Source of the DNA: Corythucha ciliata
Lineage: Eukaryota > Arthropoda > Insecta > Hemiptera > Tingidae
Direction: 5' to 3'
Assembly: GCA_038030265.1 (NCBI GenBank)
Contig: CM075937.1
Span: forward strand, 31,228,198 to 31,292,197
DNA length: 64,000 nucleotides
Shown here: piece after piece, positions 31,312 to 46,300 of the stretch
Layout of the letters: the number at the start of each line of letters is the position of its first letter
How positions within the stretch are numbered: the stretch's first letter is position 1
Position numbers and translations under genes: made by a program
The notes under the pieces: model-generated
Database searches by the model: none
What the model was told of the DNA's origin: nothing
Seen by the model: only the letters and a program-made list of their open reading frames with translations

Positions 31312-34300
31312 CTAATTCTGTTGTTTTTCCAACGATTTTAAGTCACGTTTGTGAGGTTGATCTAATGATACCACCATCGCCGGACTTTGCAAACGGGAGG
31401 AAACGTCGGCAGCAGCCTCGATCAACTTCTTTTCGACAAGTTCCGGATCTATCACTAGGTCAGGTTGGTCGCCGTTTGACAGAGTTCGAGGCGTTTTGAT
31501 AATTGTCACCGTGGACGGCAAAAGGCCGCGATCGGGCACGGACTCTACTTTATTGTCGTCGCTTTCATTTTTATCACAGGCGTCCGTGTCCCTCTTTTCA
31601 CGGGTTTCGAGGTGGTTATCGTTATTGTCTACCGCAGGCGGTTGAGGTGGTGATTGAAGCGACGACTTTTTAGATTTAGAGGCTATCGGGGGCTCGTTCA
31701 TTGTTTTGGACTGCGAGTGGGGAGCTTCAGGCTTGGCTTGAACCGGTTGCTCCAAAGCCGCATCGAGTTTAGGCTGTTCCTTATCCAGATCCTGAGCCAG
31801 CGGCAGGGGAGGCTGCACCATATTCTTATTTATCTTCGATTCTTCTTTCACCATATCCTCGATCTGTGCAAGAGCGAGAGGCAGAGGAACATTCTCGACC
31901 ATTTTCTGAGATAGTTTACTCTGTAACCCAAACAATATAAGACATTAGATACCACAAGAAAGACGCGGGAAGAGTTCTCCAGTAGAATAGAAAAATAGGC
32001 TTAATTGCAAGTACATATTAAGGCGAATGCACACATTTTGAACCGTGAATCAAAGTTATGATCTTAGTCAATTTGACGGGCTTCATTGCCAGTCTTTGAT
32101 ATCTGTCTACAGAAACTTTTTTTTCTCTTAATTAACTGCCAGCTTCCGGTTTTTTGGTAGAAAAACCATTGTGAGACCGAATTTTTAGAATTCTGGCCCC
32201 AATAGACGTAGCTTGAGGCAGAAGAGTGGACAGGAAGGTATATTTTTTTATGTAAAATCTCTAAATGAATGGTTGCCACATCAAGGGGGTTGCGCTATTG
32301 AAATTTTTTGGTAGGGATTTTCTTAAAATAATAACGCCTAAGAGTTTCTCTTGGCATGAGCGAATTCTCCTTGCCATCACACCTTTCAGACGGGTGAGTT
32401 TGAGTCACAGACACCAAGCGGCCAACGTAGACGCGGTAGCGTGTAGCGTAGAGTCCCTCTCGTTACCCATGAGTCTCTTTCTTTCCACCACATGCCCTCT
32501 TTTGGCATGGTGATTCTGATTCATGATTCTTGAACCGCCACGTGGCATGTGACACTAGGGCAAGACGCGAGGAAACTGTGGACTCAGCTCTGTATCTTAA
32601 CTGTTCAGTTTACTTGACTGAAGGTGCGTTTATCAATGCACTTATACATGGGATAAAGCCGGGATAAGTCTGGTTGCTATGGGCCTTTTTGCAAACAGTA
32701 ATGGAAAGTTATACGAGGGATTGCTATTCCATGAGATATCAAGTGATTGATAAACCTACCCTGAGAAACGTGAATTGGCGGGCTGGGTCATTACGAAACA
32801 GGGGGGGGGGGACAAGACCCTTCCACTTTCACCATAATCGCTACCACGAAAACAAAATGACGAGACGAGACGGACGATTCTTGTCTAACCTTCCTCCAGG
32901 TTACGGTCCTGGTTACGTCGATGGCTATAATCTGCGGATTTCACCCCTTTCAACCCCAATTTCGCGCTTCGTGGAATCAATTTCACGGGTTTCGTAGATT
33001 ATTGCTTACGAAAACCTTATTTCACGGGTCTTGACTCCGTAAAAAGCAAATTCATGGAGTTGGCCCGTTCAAAAAAGAAAATCCACTTGTTAGCATCTGT
33101 AGAAGTCAAATATTTAACTGATTTGGCTCTCACTTTTCACCTCTGACACCTTGTAAATTCACCAATTCGGTTCTTTATAAAACCAAATTTTATGGGTCTG
33201 GCACGTCCGAAATCAATTTGACGGGTCGAGTTCCAATCAAAAACAAAATTTTACTGGACTCTCCCATTTAAAAATCAATTTAGCGGGGCTCGCTCAATCA
33301 AAATCAATCTCGCCGGTCTATGGCCAACACCAAGAAGCAATTCCGTTCCGTATAGGTTTTGCTGCCTCAAAAACAGGCCGTAGCCAGGGGGGGGGGGGTC
33401 CACCGGGTCTGGACCCCCCCCCCCGAAATTTCAGATTTATTTCCCATGTTCTGAAGGAGACTTTTTATTTTCAATTTCTCCGCTCACGCGTTGAATAATA
33501 TCGCACAATAATGATAATAGTAATGATAATAATAATAATATGTAGTTAAAAACTGAAAAGAGTAGGCATAGAATGGAAATACCCCCCCCCCCCGCCGCAC
33601 CGGACCGACATCGGACCCCCCCAAAAAGAAATCTTGGCTACGCGCCCGCAGTCAAAAACAAATAATGTCACCCTGTTGACTCATTCAAAACACAATTTCA
33701 CGATGGCTCATTTCAAAAAGCAATTTCATGGGTCCGGCACTTTTCAAAAACAAAGTCTCGCAGGATTGGCCCATTCAAAACCACTTTCGCGAAGGTCTCT
33801 CGTCTAAAAAAGTAATTTCACGGGATTCACTACTAAATATCTAATATCACGCTGATCATCTAATCATCGCGCTGACCACTTGAAAAAGCAATTTCCTGGA
33901 CTCGTCTCGTTCAAACCCAATTTCACGGGGCTGGCTTAGTGAAAAAACCAAATTTTGTCGGGCTGGCTACCTGACAAACGCAATTTCACGGAATTGGGTC
34001 ATTAAAAACCAGTTTTGCTGGACTGGTTCACCCCAAAAAACTAATTTTTGGTTTTTCTACAACGTAAATCTAATTTTGCGCCGTTGACCCATTTAAAAAG
34101 GCATTTAGCGGCGTTCGCTCATTTTGAAGGTGCAATTTCACGGGTGCGTATTCCTTGCAAAAACAAAATTTCGCAGGGTTGCCCAATTAAAAAAACTTTT
34201 ACCGAGATTGGCTCACCCCAAAAAACAATTGCCTCTCGAAAAACCAATTAGAAAATGATTGACTCCTTCATAACTGAAATTTCTAGGAGTTGGCTCGGTG

Positions 34301-37300
34301 AAACCCAACTTCACGGGGCTGGCTTCCTGCAAAAACCAAATCTTACGACGGTTTCACATAAACAATCAAATTTTGTGCTGCCGACGCATTCAGAAGGCAA
34401 TTTGGGGGAGTTGGCAAATTATAAAACAAATTTCGCGGCCCCAAAAAAGCGAATTTTGCGGGGCTGGCTCATCCAAAAAAAAAAAATCGGAGTTTTCGCT
34501 GCAGCAAAAACAAAATTGCACGCTTTTGACCTATTCAAAGGGTATAGTATGCCGCATTAAATTGACTAATTTCGATGGGTTGACGCCCTGAAAAAAGCAA
34601 TTTAGCGGTTTTAGCTCTTTGAATTCCACATTTAGTGGATCTACATTATAATGATTTGGGGCATTGATTTTCCATTCAGTATGAGTGCGGTGTTGGGGGG
34701 GGGGGAGCTTCAGCTTGTAAGGGATGGACAGCCCTGAGCATTGTGCTTCTCAAATTGGTCTTGAGCCTCCTCATGTCTGAGAAAGAATGCTTAGCAGAAG
34801 TCGATGCAAAGGGCTTGAGAATGATTGATGATGATGCCAAAGTCAGGCCCACACGCTCCAGCCGGTCGGTGGGGTTGACCTGAACGGGAAATATTCACCG
34901 TGTATACGTAGGTACCCTAACGTAAGAAAATTCGAAGGCTACAATTTTCATTAGTTCTGAGTATGAAAATTCAGAGTCTGCAGTTGAATGGGCAGTTTCT
35001 GATCTCACTTCTAAAATTCAATTTATAGCCCATCTTATTTTACTAAATCGGTGGATTTTTTTGTAACGACCGAAATGGGCTAAATGAGGGTATAATTATT
35101 TCTTTTTTAAATTATACGCTCATTTAGCCCATTTCGGTCGGTACAAAAAACTACATCGATTTAGATTCTGATCTCGTTAATTTCCCCCAAAAATTGAAGT
35201 TTCTTAAGCCAAACAGGTAGTTTTAGAGCAAAGTCGCCAGTTATGAAGCAGAACGTGCTGTTTCTAAGGAGCAATGCTCCAGTTTGTCATAAAAAGAACG
35301 ATGGCTCACTTACCGAGATATTTTTCTGAGGGGTAAGTTTAGACTCATTTGACAGCTTCGGCGATAGTTCAATGATTTTAGCGTCAACATCTTTGTCGCT
35401 GTCGTCATGAGCGACAAGGCGACGACCGCTGTCGTCACGAGGCTCCGATTTTGCCACTTCCGGATTTTGTATCTTTAATTTCTGTTCGCTTGGTAACATC
35501 TTCCAAGATGATACAGTTTAGTAAATGTACAAATAATCCAAGATGGGTTATGGATGAAAAACTTACTTGTTCAGGCTGCACTTTGGAATCAATTGGACTG
35601 AGATTTGCCTCAAACAGAAGATCACTATTTTTTGGTTCCTCCTGTTGAACCTAAAAATTAACAAATTGAACAATCGACTTAATGTTTTTCAACACAATTT
35701 CACTCAAACCTCACTTTCATCTCTTTAGGTTGTGGGGCCGGAGGTTTCTGAGCAACATCCTTGAACTTCAAATCCGGAATTACTGGGTCGCTCCGCTCAG
35801 GGTTCTTTACAGGAGACGCTTTAAGAGCTTGAATTTTAGGACCTCCTTTACCAACCTCAATCTCAGGGGTCTTTTGAACCTCGATTGGTTTTTCGGCAGC
35901 AACTTCTGAGTAAAACCGGTGATACTGGATCCGATTATGGGGATTAAATTGCGTAAGAAGGACTCTACCTTTTTTCACTACTTCATCGATTTTTTTCTTG
36001 AAAAGCTCCTTTTCGATCTTTTTTTTCCTGGTATCTTCTTCGTCCTTAATCAAGTCTTTTACATTCAGTATAGGTATATGCGCTTTTTCTTTCTGGCTGA
36101 CTATCGGCTGGAATTTGTCGACGTCCAGGGCCGATAGGGTCTCTTCCGTGGCGTATAAATTGGCGTAAGTTCCAAGCACCATGATAACTAAGCCAAGTCC
36201 GATAAGAAACTGTTGAAACAAAATTATGTTTAGGAGTAACGAACAGTAATTTTCCTCGATTATAAATAACAATTATACCTGGGCCAGAAGACGCTCGTTA
36301 TTCTTTTTCGAGCTCAGCGAATTAAAAATAAGACCTGGCGTTATAAGACAAACAAACACGCCAATGGTCGACCCAACGAGACCCAAAACTATCTCAATAT
36401 TGGGTATGAGAATGCCAATAATTAGCGAGCAAGTGACGATTAAAAGTGTGATACATTGAAACTGCGTTTCAGGGATATAGGCGGACCCAAGGGGTTCGTG
36501 ACTATGACTGTGATGTGTGTGGATTACACTCTTGCTGTAGAGAAGGGAGTAAATGCTCGCTCGACACGGGAATATGACGAGGGGAAAACTTACGGCCATC
36601 GTCAGTATAAAGCCCATTTTGATCAGCTCACTTGAGATGGTCGATGAAAAATTCAACATAAGGTTGCCTTCAAAAATTACAAAAAAAAGAGTTATTTTTA
36701 GAACAGAATTGTAGTCAGCGTACTCAATACAAACCGGTAAAATTCTGAGTACAATAAGCCACATAGCCAAAAAATCCAACGGACAAATAAAACAGGGTCG
36801 TTAAATTTACCGCGGACTTTACCACCGCGTTGGCCCTGTCTAACGGCGTATTGGGCAACGAGCCGAAAATTTCGAAAAGTTGTCTGTTTAACAAATGATT
36901 ACATCAGTGACTTCAGTGGCTCAGATGAAAACAAATGTGTACTCACGTTTGACACGACAGGGCCATTGAAAAAATGGGTAAGCACTGTAAAAGGCCTGCC
37001 GGCCTCCACCAAATTACTTTATCTGTCCACGTACCCTCAACGAAATTTCCGGCGGACTCAGCCATTACCTTTAAAACAAAACAATGGTAATCCATCGAGT
37101 CATCCATCTTTCGTCATGAAATAAGATACGAACTTTCAACACGAGGACTAAATAAAAAGCGATGGATGCTGCGCTTAGCCCATTTAAACTGTCGACGTTT
37201 CGTTTTAGTCCAAGAGGCAAAACAACAAAGATTGCAACACCTTAACAACAACAAAAGTTATCATTCTTTGATGAAAATTAAAAAAAAATGGGAAAGCTCG

Positions 37301-40300
37301 CTAAGCGAAGCGTTAAGAAGGATGCACAGGCCAAAGAGGAAAACGTTTTTCGACTTTCTCTTTTTACCTATCAGAACGCTTGGTCGCAATGCCGAGACGT
37401 GCTCCAGTCCTAATGCTGGACCAATTATAGTAGGCCCCAGATCTCCTATAATGACGAAATAAGCGACGCAGGTTCCTAGCATAAATCCGATAATGCAAAT
37501 TTCGACGGTCAACTTTCCATGAGGGCCGAAAGCTCGGAATGCTGTAGTCAAATATATAAGAGAAATTGGGTGGCGGGGATGAGTTAAACGTCAACGGATA
37601 AAGGAAAGAAAAGACTTACCGAGCATTTCAAAATTTTTCATTCGCTCCATAATTGCTGATTTCATTAAGTAGTAGCATGCCAGTCGAGTCAAAAGGTTGC
37701 TGAAGATGAGAGAAAGGGCTGACAGAAGTATGCCGCACTGAAAAGAGAGAAAGCGAGGAGATTAAAACAAACAACGGAAATTTCACTCCGGCAGCTGGCG
37801 GTTGGAAAGAATGCGTAACATTTATATGCGGATACTCAAACCCACCGCGAATAGGATTCATTTTGTTATCTAATTAAATATTTCAAGATGATTGCCTATG
37901 GCAGGGCAGAGTTTCATTTTGAAAAAAATTGATAAGGTTAAACCCCTGCTTTGACGGCCACAATTAGTTTTTGAGACATTCAGTGGTCAGTTTTAAACCA
38001 TAGAACCAGACCAGATTGGAGTGTCGAACCCGATTTTTGCTTTGCGTTTCATTAGTCAAAAGCTTTGTCTTTAAGCCAGGAGACAGCATTCTTCTGGAGC
38101 TAAATTCAGTTTCCGTCGGGCTAAAACGGCAAATAAGCAGTTCTCGCGGACACCCCATAAACCATGGTCGGAAAATCAAAACCCTTTGAAATATGATTTG
38201 TCTAGCATCTTTTTAGGATAACATCATTTTCCTTGACTAAATGCGAATGCGAGTAACTCGCTTTCCAGCTGACTTTCTGCAACTTTTGACGATGGATTCG
38301 GGAAGAGCACATTCTTTTCTGTCAGACCTAGCTACTTTCGTCAAAAAATATTTATTTTCTGAGTCCTGGGCAGCTGTTCCAAGTTGTGTGAAACGGAGAT
38401 TTTCATAAAAGTCAACCCCCACTTGCCCATTCTAAAATTGCAACTATCGACTTCCCATGGATCGGAAAAACTTCTTCAACGTGTCCCTTTCAAAATTACT
38501 CATGAGCGTTTGTTTCATTAATTGGCGATTTTTTGGCAGAAATTAAAAAATTTTTATGAAAAATAGTGATTTCTCTATTCAAAAACGATTGCTTTTACCT
38601 GCAAAATTCAAACAATCCTTGTGAATTTCAACATGCTCAGCGTCATGAAAACCCCACCTCCCCTCACCTGAAGTGGTCCATTGAATGTAACTAACTGTGA
38701 ACGCCCACCAGAGTATCAAAAAATGTCGCTCCGGCAGCTGGCTGTCGAATAAAGTGCATTTCACTACAACTACGAAGTTCGACGTTTTCAGTTAATTTGC
38801 GATTATTCGACAAAAATTACTACTTAGTGTGACTATACACTTTTATTTAGCAATTTATACCAAATAATCGATAATTTACTGGAATTCGTAGCAGTGAAAT
38901 GCACTCCATTCGACAGCAACGACCGCCAGCTGCCTGAGCGATATATTTTGATGCTTTGGTGAGCGTTCGTATTCAGTTCCATTCCAAGGACCGCTTTAGA
39001 TGAGGTTTTAATGATTTTTAGCGTGCTGAAATTCGCAAGAATTGTTTGTATTTACAGGCAAAAATGAGCGATTTTGAATAGGAAAATTCACTAATTTTTC
39101 TTAAAAATGGCCATTTCTGCCGGAAAATCGCCAATTAATGAAACAAACGCACATGAGTAGTTTTGAAAGGGACATGTTGAAGAAGTTTTTCTGATCCATG
39201 GTAAGTCGATAGGCGTAGTTCAGTAGTATGGACAAGTGCGGGTTGAATTTTTATTGAAAAATTAAAAATCTCCGGTTCGCACAACTGTGAGGAGCTGCCG
39301 AGGACACAGAAAATAGTTAAAGAGTGTGCTCCTCCCGAATCCATCGTCAAAAGTTGCAGAAAGTCGGCTGGGAAGCGAGTTCCTCGCATTCGCATTTAGT
39401 CAAGGAAAAGGATGTTATCCTAAAAAGATGTTTAAAAAATCGTATCTCGAAGGGTTTTGATTTTCGGACCATGGTTTATGGGGTGTTTTCGATCGCAAAT
39501 AACGTCTAATTTTACCCAATTTTTTCTTTATACTTATACGCATCCACCCTGTATAGTAAATGTCCATGAATAGTGAGGAAAAAAAATAACAGTTATGTTC
39601 CGAAATAAACACGTCTGAGAGGAACATAAGGCAACGACAATTTCTGTGAGCCAGCTTCGTGGCCATTACGTGACTAGGTAGAGGTGTCCGGGAAATCTCC
39701 CATCAATTTTTCAAAAAACGCAGATAAGCGTTGACAATGACAGTCAAATCCGAACAATCTCACAAATCAATTTTTAAAAAATGACTCACAATACTAATAT
39801 TTACGTCCTCTTGACTTAACTTCCTTGGGAAATAGCCTGAAAAACTACAAAGACGACACGTATCAGTCATATCTGAGTTTGTGCAACATAAAATTGATCT
39901 TAATGTTGTTGATTTAATGGCCTGAGCCACAACGCACGGTCATCAATTGAATCCACACGATTCAACCGACAGAACCAACACGATATTTGCGCAATAATTG
40001 AGCACGTAGTTCTTATCAAATTTTATGATCAACAATAATATTGCGACCATTTTGCTTTGTTTTGTAATGATTCGAGCACACCTGACTACTTTAGTTTTGA
40101 AGTCCGTTGGAGTGTGGACTTCCGGGCTTTTTTTTATAAGAATAATTTGATTTGTTTTTTTTTTAAATAAAGAAAGATTCAGTAAGGGCCAATTTCACCA
40201 CCGGGAGTTAGGTTGTAGTTACCTAACTCTACCATTGTTTACATAAATAGTGTCGCCTTTTTTCAGTTAATTCTGAGTTAACGTAACTCAAACCTTAACT

Positions 40301-43300
40301 CTCGGTAGTGAAATCCTCCATAAGAATATGAAAGATTCATTTTTTTTATATAAGAATAATTTGATCCTACAGAGTAGTCCAGTCAATTGGGGCTCTGGCA
40401 AGCTGTTTCAGGACAAACGTATAGACGTTTTTTTTTCTTAATGGATTTATATGTTTATATGAATCGGTCGGCTTCACGTCGAAAATCGCAAAAAAACTGG
40501 AAATTTTCCTACCTTTTCTACTCAATTGATTATATCTCGGAAACTATTATTGTACTTTTCGATGATGGCGCTCCTTTGCATTTTTGAAGTAGATTACATT
40601 TATGACAATTTAAGCCTAATTACAGCTCCGTACGACCAATAGTTCCTGAGATATGAACCCTCAAAAATTGACGAGTGCGTGGGAAACCGAGTTTCTCGTC
40701 CGAAGTATCGTGAGAGCCTGGGTGCGTGTGCACACAAAGCGAGTCATTTTAAGACTCCCAGACGCTTTTGAGCTATCTAGTAGGATAAGTAGTACAGTAA
40801 TTCATACATTATTTTTTGACACAGTCTCATATTTTTCAGTACAACTGAAATATCTCTCCTTCCAGCTGTATTTAGGGTAATTTTGGTGACCAACCCTGAA
40901 AGAGCACACTTTTTTATTATGAAACGCTCGCGTCCAACGGAAGAAATTTTCATAAGCCTCCTCAAGGGAGATTGGAAGTTGCGTGAAATAGTGGTCTTTA
41001 TAATTTCGCTAAACAATCCATAGAAAATTTAGTGAGAGTTTAGCCCAGTTTGGCTAAACTTTCTTCAGATGGGTGCGTTTATAATCCCCCTATACAATTT
41101 TTCAATATGTATCCTTGATTTCGATAAAACCGGTTCGTCATAGAAAAAGTTAGGCACACCATAGTTGTTCACGTGGCTTCCACTATACCATGCGATCGAA
41201 GAAAAACGCGAATGGGAACTTGTTGTGGCTTATTTTGTGGTTTTCAAACTGAGCCTAAAAGAACGATTAGTCTACACCGATGGTTTCAGAGATATTTCAG
41301 CAAATCGAACGAATTTCAAATCAAATCCAAATTCAAGCTCGTGCAGTGCCAACACCCGACGTGGAATATTCAGGAATTTTTTAGGAAATGGAAGGAGGTG
41401 TATCTGAAAGAGATTGCACCAAACATTTATCAGTTTTCCAGCTTCAGGTTCCAGCCAATTTTCCGTCAGCGGCAGAAAATGGTTAATTTTTGACGGGTCA
41501 TATCTCAGGAACTATTAGTCGTAAGGAGATACAATGAGGAAGTTGCATGGGTCGGAATTTGCTGAGAAATGTATTTTTCCCCGTTTATTTACACTAAAAT
41601 TGAAATTATGACGTTCTCCGTTCCTCAAAAAATCGCTTGCTGCAATTATAAGAAATATTGCAAGTATTAGGCCCCCCTTGACTCACCCCCTTTCCTGTTA
41701 TGACGTAATTTAGTCTTTTGCTTCAATGCGGGCGTTCACTGATTTCTCTACATGTATGTTATTGTGGCTGATCCTTGATTTTTTTATTTGTTTATGAATA
41801 ATGTTGGGTGACAGCCTGACAGCTCATTTCAATTTCAAAAAATACGAGAATAGTCCATATATTTGAAAAATACTGCAGTTTCCAGTTTACCCTCGTTGTT
41901 GAAGGAACCGCAAGACGCCGAATACAATTTTTGTGAGTTTACCTAAAAAAAAAACACACGAAGAACGGAGTGGATTCGAATCATCCGAGGAGACGTACAG
42001 AAACTCTGACTGAAACCGTTGATAATACCCAGAAAAACTTTGTGTGTGTGCAGCAAGATCATTTTGCCGTGAGTGAAAGTAGAACCAGAGAGTTTGAAAC
42101 GACCCGATTTGTATATTACATCAAAAATATAATACCTACTCATAAATTATTTATTAATGAACTTGAAAATAGGACGCTTCCAATATACAAGAGATTTGGC
42201 CACAACATCATGTATGAACGACTTGTCTCAAAGAACCTAAAAGTATCTAGTAATTGTGTCTAAAACTTTTCTTTCGAGTGGTCAGCTTCTTTTCGTCGCC
42301 GGCCTGTCGAACACACGATGACCCAAAATCGGGCTTAACTAGGCCCCATCTTCAGTATTGCAAGGGGCAGCCTCAGGAGTATTGGCCGCTGTGATCCCCC
42401 AATGGATGGCGAAGCTTGTACCTCACACTTTTGAGTTACTTTGTTATTTGGAAAGGCGGCTGGCTTGCTTGCACAGGACCGGGCTTTTTTTTTAGGGAAT
42501 GAATTCAACGAAACCATCGCGATGGTTGCCTGGCAACTCACTAACATAATAAAACCTCATGATTTAAAAAATTCAGTTGATTGTGAGAGAGATAGAGAAT
42601 GCGTTAGACAAGGACAAAAAAAAGACTAAATTACGTCACACCATTTTTTGGCGGGAAGTCAAATATTGCTATTTCAAATAATTAAAAAAAAAGTAGTTAT
42701 AATTGAATTCAATTGTTAAAATTCGTATCTATCAAAAGGTAATGGTGTGACCTACCAGAAAAAAATATTTTTGGAAAATGTGCAACTTCCTCATTGGGCT
42801 CAAATTGTCACAAATGTAGTCTATTTCAAAAATGTAAAGGAGCGCCATAATCGAAAAGTACATAGTTCCAGAGATATAATCAATTGAGTAGAAAAAGTCG
42901 AAAAATTTCCAGTTTTTTTGCGACTTTCGACGTGAAGCCGACCGATTTTCTGTAGGCAAAGTTCAGATTCGGATTCAGCAGCCCAATAAACATAAAGATC
43001 CGTTGACAAAACTACTTCTATACGTTTGTCCCGACCAAATCCCCTATTGACTGGACTAGAGGTAGTTTATAATTATATCATAATATCGCTTCCAAGTTCA
43101 AACGGTTGCCTAAAGTCATGGGCGGATGAGGTTTGACGGTTCGTTTATTTTCGAATCATGAAAAACTAAATTTCGTGGCTTCACATCTTCACAAAACACG
43201 TTTTACGGATTCAGTTAATTCAAAAACCCAAATTACCGATAAACGATGATCGTAATTCGGGCTTTTTCAAGCCACAATTTCGCTGGAGATTTTCCATAAC

Positions 43301-46300
43301 CAAATGTTTCAAATTGTGCACCTTAAAAACAAAATTTTACTGATTTTTATTATTTAGTACCCCAATTTTGATGATATTCACGCTTTCAAAATCCGTGGCT
43401 TTGGCTCTCAGTAAAAACAAGTTTCGCAGGTTGGGCTAATTCATAAAATCAATACGGCTCTTTCTAAAACTAATTTTCAGGACTTGGCTAATTCAAAACA
43501 CAAATTTCGTTATTTTGGGTCAAACAAAACCCAAGTTTTGCGGATTTTTAATACTTCAAAACCTAATTTCACGGATTTCGCGCATTTAAAGCTTTAAATT
43601 TAAGATGTTGGCTATTTCACAAGTCAAATTTCGTGGGTTTTGCTCTTTTCTGATATCCACAGTTGCACTGTTTTGGCCAATTCGAAAAACCAACATCGAC
43701 CAAACACATCTCGTGATTTGGGCGACAATGTTTCCGAGGACTTTCACTGTTTCAGCAAGAAATATCGCGGATTTTGCTTCTTTGAAACCCAATTTCACAA
43801 ATTTTTACGATGTTATAACCTTATTTTCTCGTTTTTTCTTTCATGACCGGTTTTCATGGCCTTAGCTCTTTAACTGCGTCCACACAACGCTCATTGTTCG
43901 CGAAAAGACATGCTAACGTTGTTGAATCACGATTTACAAGCAATGCGCGGCGCGCGTGAATGTTTCCACTGCACGTGCATCACGTTCGCAAACGTTTGCA
44001 AACCCTGTTCGCGTGCTTTCGCGTGTTAGGAATGCGCGTTCAGTGGAATCGCGGTTTTTTAAATATCAGTTTCACTAGTTCGAAAAACAAATGTGACATT
44101 CAAAAATAAATTCACGGATTTGGCTCGTTTAAAAACAAAAGTTTCATTTTGGCTCTCACAACCCACGTTTCGCGAATTTTCGCTCTTTCTATTCCAAATT
44201 CGCGGATTTGGCTCGTTCAAAAAACATGAAAATTCATCGTTTCGCGGATTTTCATGTGTTCAAAAGCAAATTTCAGCCTGCCCCCTTTGAATTGACATAC
44301 TTATGGCCATGGAGATGGTCTGTATCTCCAAGAATAATAGGTTTAGTCCATAGAACTCCTGATCGAGAATATTACGCTGGTTTAGTTTCGATGAGTGGGG
44401 TGGGTTAGCTGCACTCTGGGTGCTCTGCTCACTCACTCTGTACCGCCACTGAAGCTGTGCCACATTGCTATCACAAACGAGCACGACACCCAAGTCGATT
44501 AAACATCAATTTTAACATCAAACTGATCTGTTGTGATTAGTCGTTGTTAATCAAAGTGACCAGATGGATTATGTGACGCAAGTACGGTTATTGTTGCATG
44601 AGGGGGGGGGGACTGACGACGGATTTGAGAAGGTCAAACAATTTCTATCGTGAATGTGGATTCACGATGGAATGAAAGTTGTACAAAGTAGTAGTGGCAC
44701 GGCGCGTAAATTTATTGTCATTGAACAGTGGGATTTATGGCACGTAAAATTGAAAAAATCACGATTTCAAAAATTGCCGATAGAATTTCAGAAATGATTG
44801 ATCAGCTGGTTGTTGTTGTTGTGGTTTGAAGATGTTCAGTAAAGCCCGCCACTCACGTGCAGTTTGAACTGACAGTTTGAACTGAACAGTTCAAACTGCT
44901 TTAGGGCTTTTGACCTAAAGGTAGAAAAAGAAGTGGAGGGAGCGAAATGCATTATTCGTGAAGACGGACGGATAAGCTCAAGACGCTTAACGTTGAAATC
45001 GCACGATTCCGGCTCCCATACGATGGGATTGGGGCCCAATGGTTCTTCACTGAGTTCTTTTAGCAAGCCGATAACCGAAGATCGATTCCGCCCTTGCACC
45101 ACTGTTGTCTTTTAGGTTGGTTACTTTCCTGATGAATAACTGCACAAATTAAACCGAGAACGGCAATACGGTCCTGCTCATTCGAATCCATTATGTTAAC
45201 TGAAGAATTGCACTGTACGTGTGTGGGGGACTGAACTGAACAGTCCAAACTGACAGTTCAAACTGCACGTGAGTGGCCGGCTTAAAACTTATAGCGTTCC
45301 CCATTTGCACAAAATTCTACATTTGGGCAGTTCATTTCCACCCGTCTTCTCTGAATTAAATCATGTGTTGATGGAGAAGACGGGTGGAAATGAATTGCCA
45401 CGTTGCAGAATTTTATGCAAATGGGGAACGCTATTACTCGAGCTATCCTCGACTTATAAGCACTGAATCCAATAAAACCAACGTTATGGCTAAAAATACT
45501 AAAACATCGATTATCTCGAAAACGGTTGGAAATCGGACCTATGTTTATATGGACTTTTTTGGTCCATTTTGGACCTAGAAAAAACCCCTGCATTATTGCC
45601 GTCGACTTACCAAACACCCTGTATACATATATGGCCGTTTTCTTGTTAGCACGATAACTCTCGTAGAAGTTAATTTAGCGGAACGCGCTTTGCCACAAAA
45701 ATCAGTAGTCATAAGACCCCGGTGGTATTGCATTTGGGCCAAATCGGTCAATGTGGAGGGGGGGGGGGGAATAAGGCTTGAAATGGTCAAAAAATCACCT
45801 ACAAATCACCAGTTGATTCTAGATGCATCATATTCAGTACGAATACTCCATATTAGACTAGCCTTTGATTCCCATTTTAATTTTTTGAAAAAGTCAAGGG
45901 GGAGAGGGTGGTGCCCCCAGGGGGGAAGTGTGTGGTCTTGTTAGCACGATAACTCTCGAAGAAATTAATTTAGCGGAACGCGCTTTGGCACAAAAATCGG
46001 TTGTCAAAAGACCCTGGTCGGTATAGCATTTGGGCCCAATCGGTCGACAATGATGGGGGGGGGGGGGTAATATGGCTTGAACTGGTAAAAAAATCACAAA
46101 TCACCAGTTGATTCCAGAACCATTATATTCGGTACAATGATTTCATTTTGAAGTAGCTTTTGATTCTCATTAAGTTCAGCTCAAAGAAACCCGGCAGCAA
46201 ACAGAACGAGGAAGGGTCAAACATTAACGAAACAAATCATGGTCTCAACATTATTACTTCTGGGGCGGCTTAGGGTATCCGTACACGAAATGAAATGCAC

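Noticed and set aside
39135..39395. Open frames on both strands at 27.4-28.8 and 38.2-39.6 kb
   Set aside because: They fall in palindromic non-coding elements, are not preserved between copies and carry no transposase motifs.
41966..41985. GGATTCGAATCATCC resembling a tRNA B box
   Set aside because: No A box at the right distance and no acceptor stem pairing could be found.
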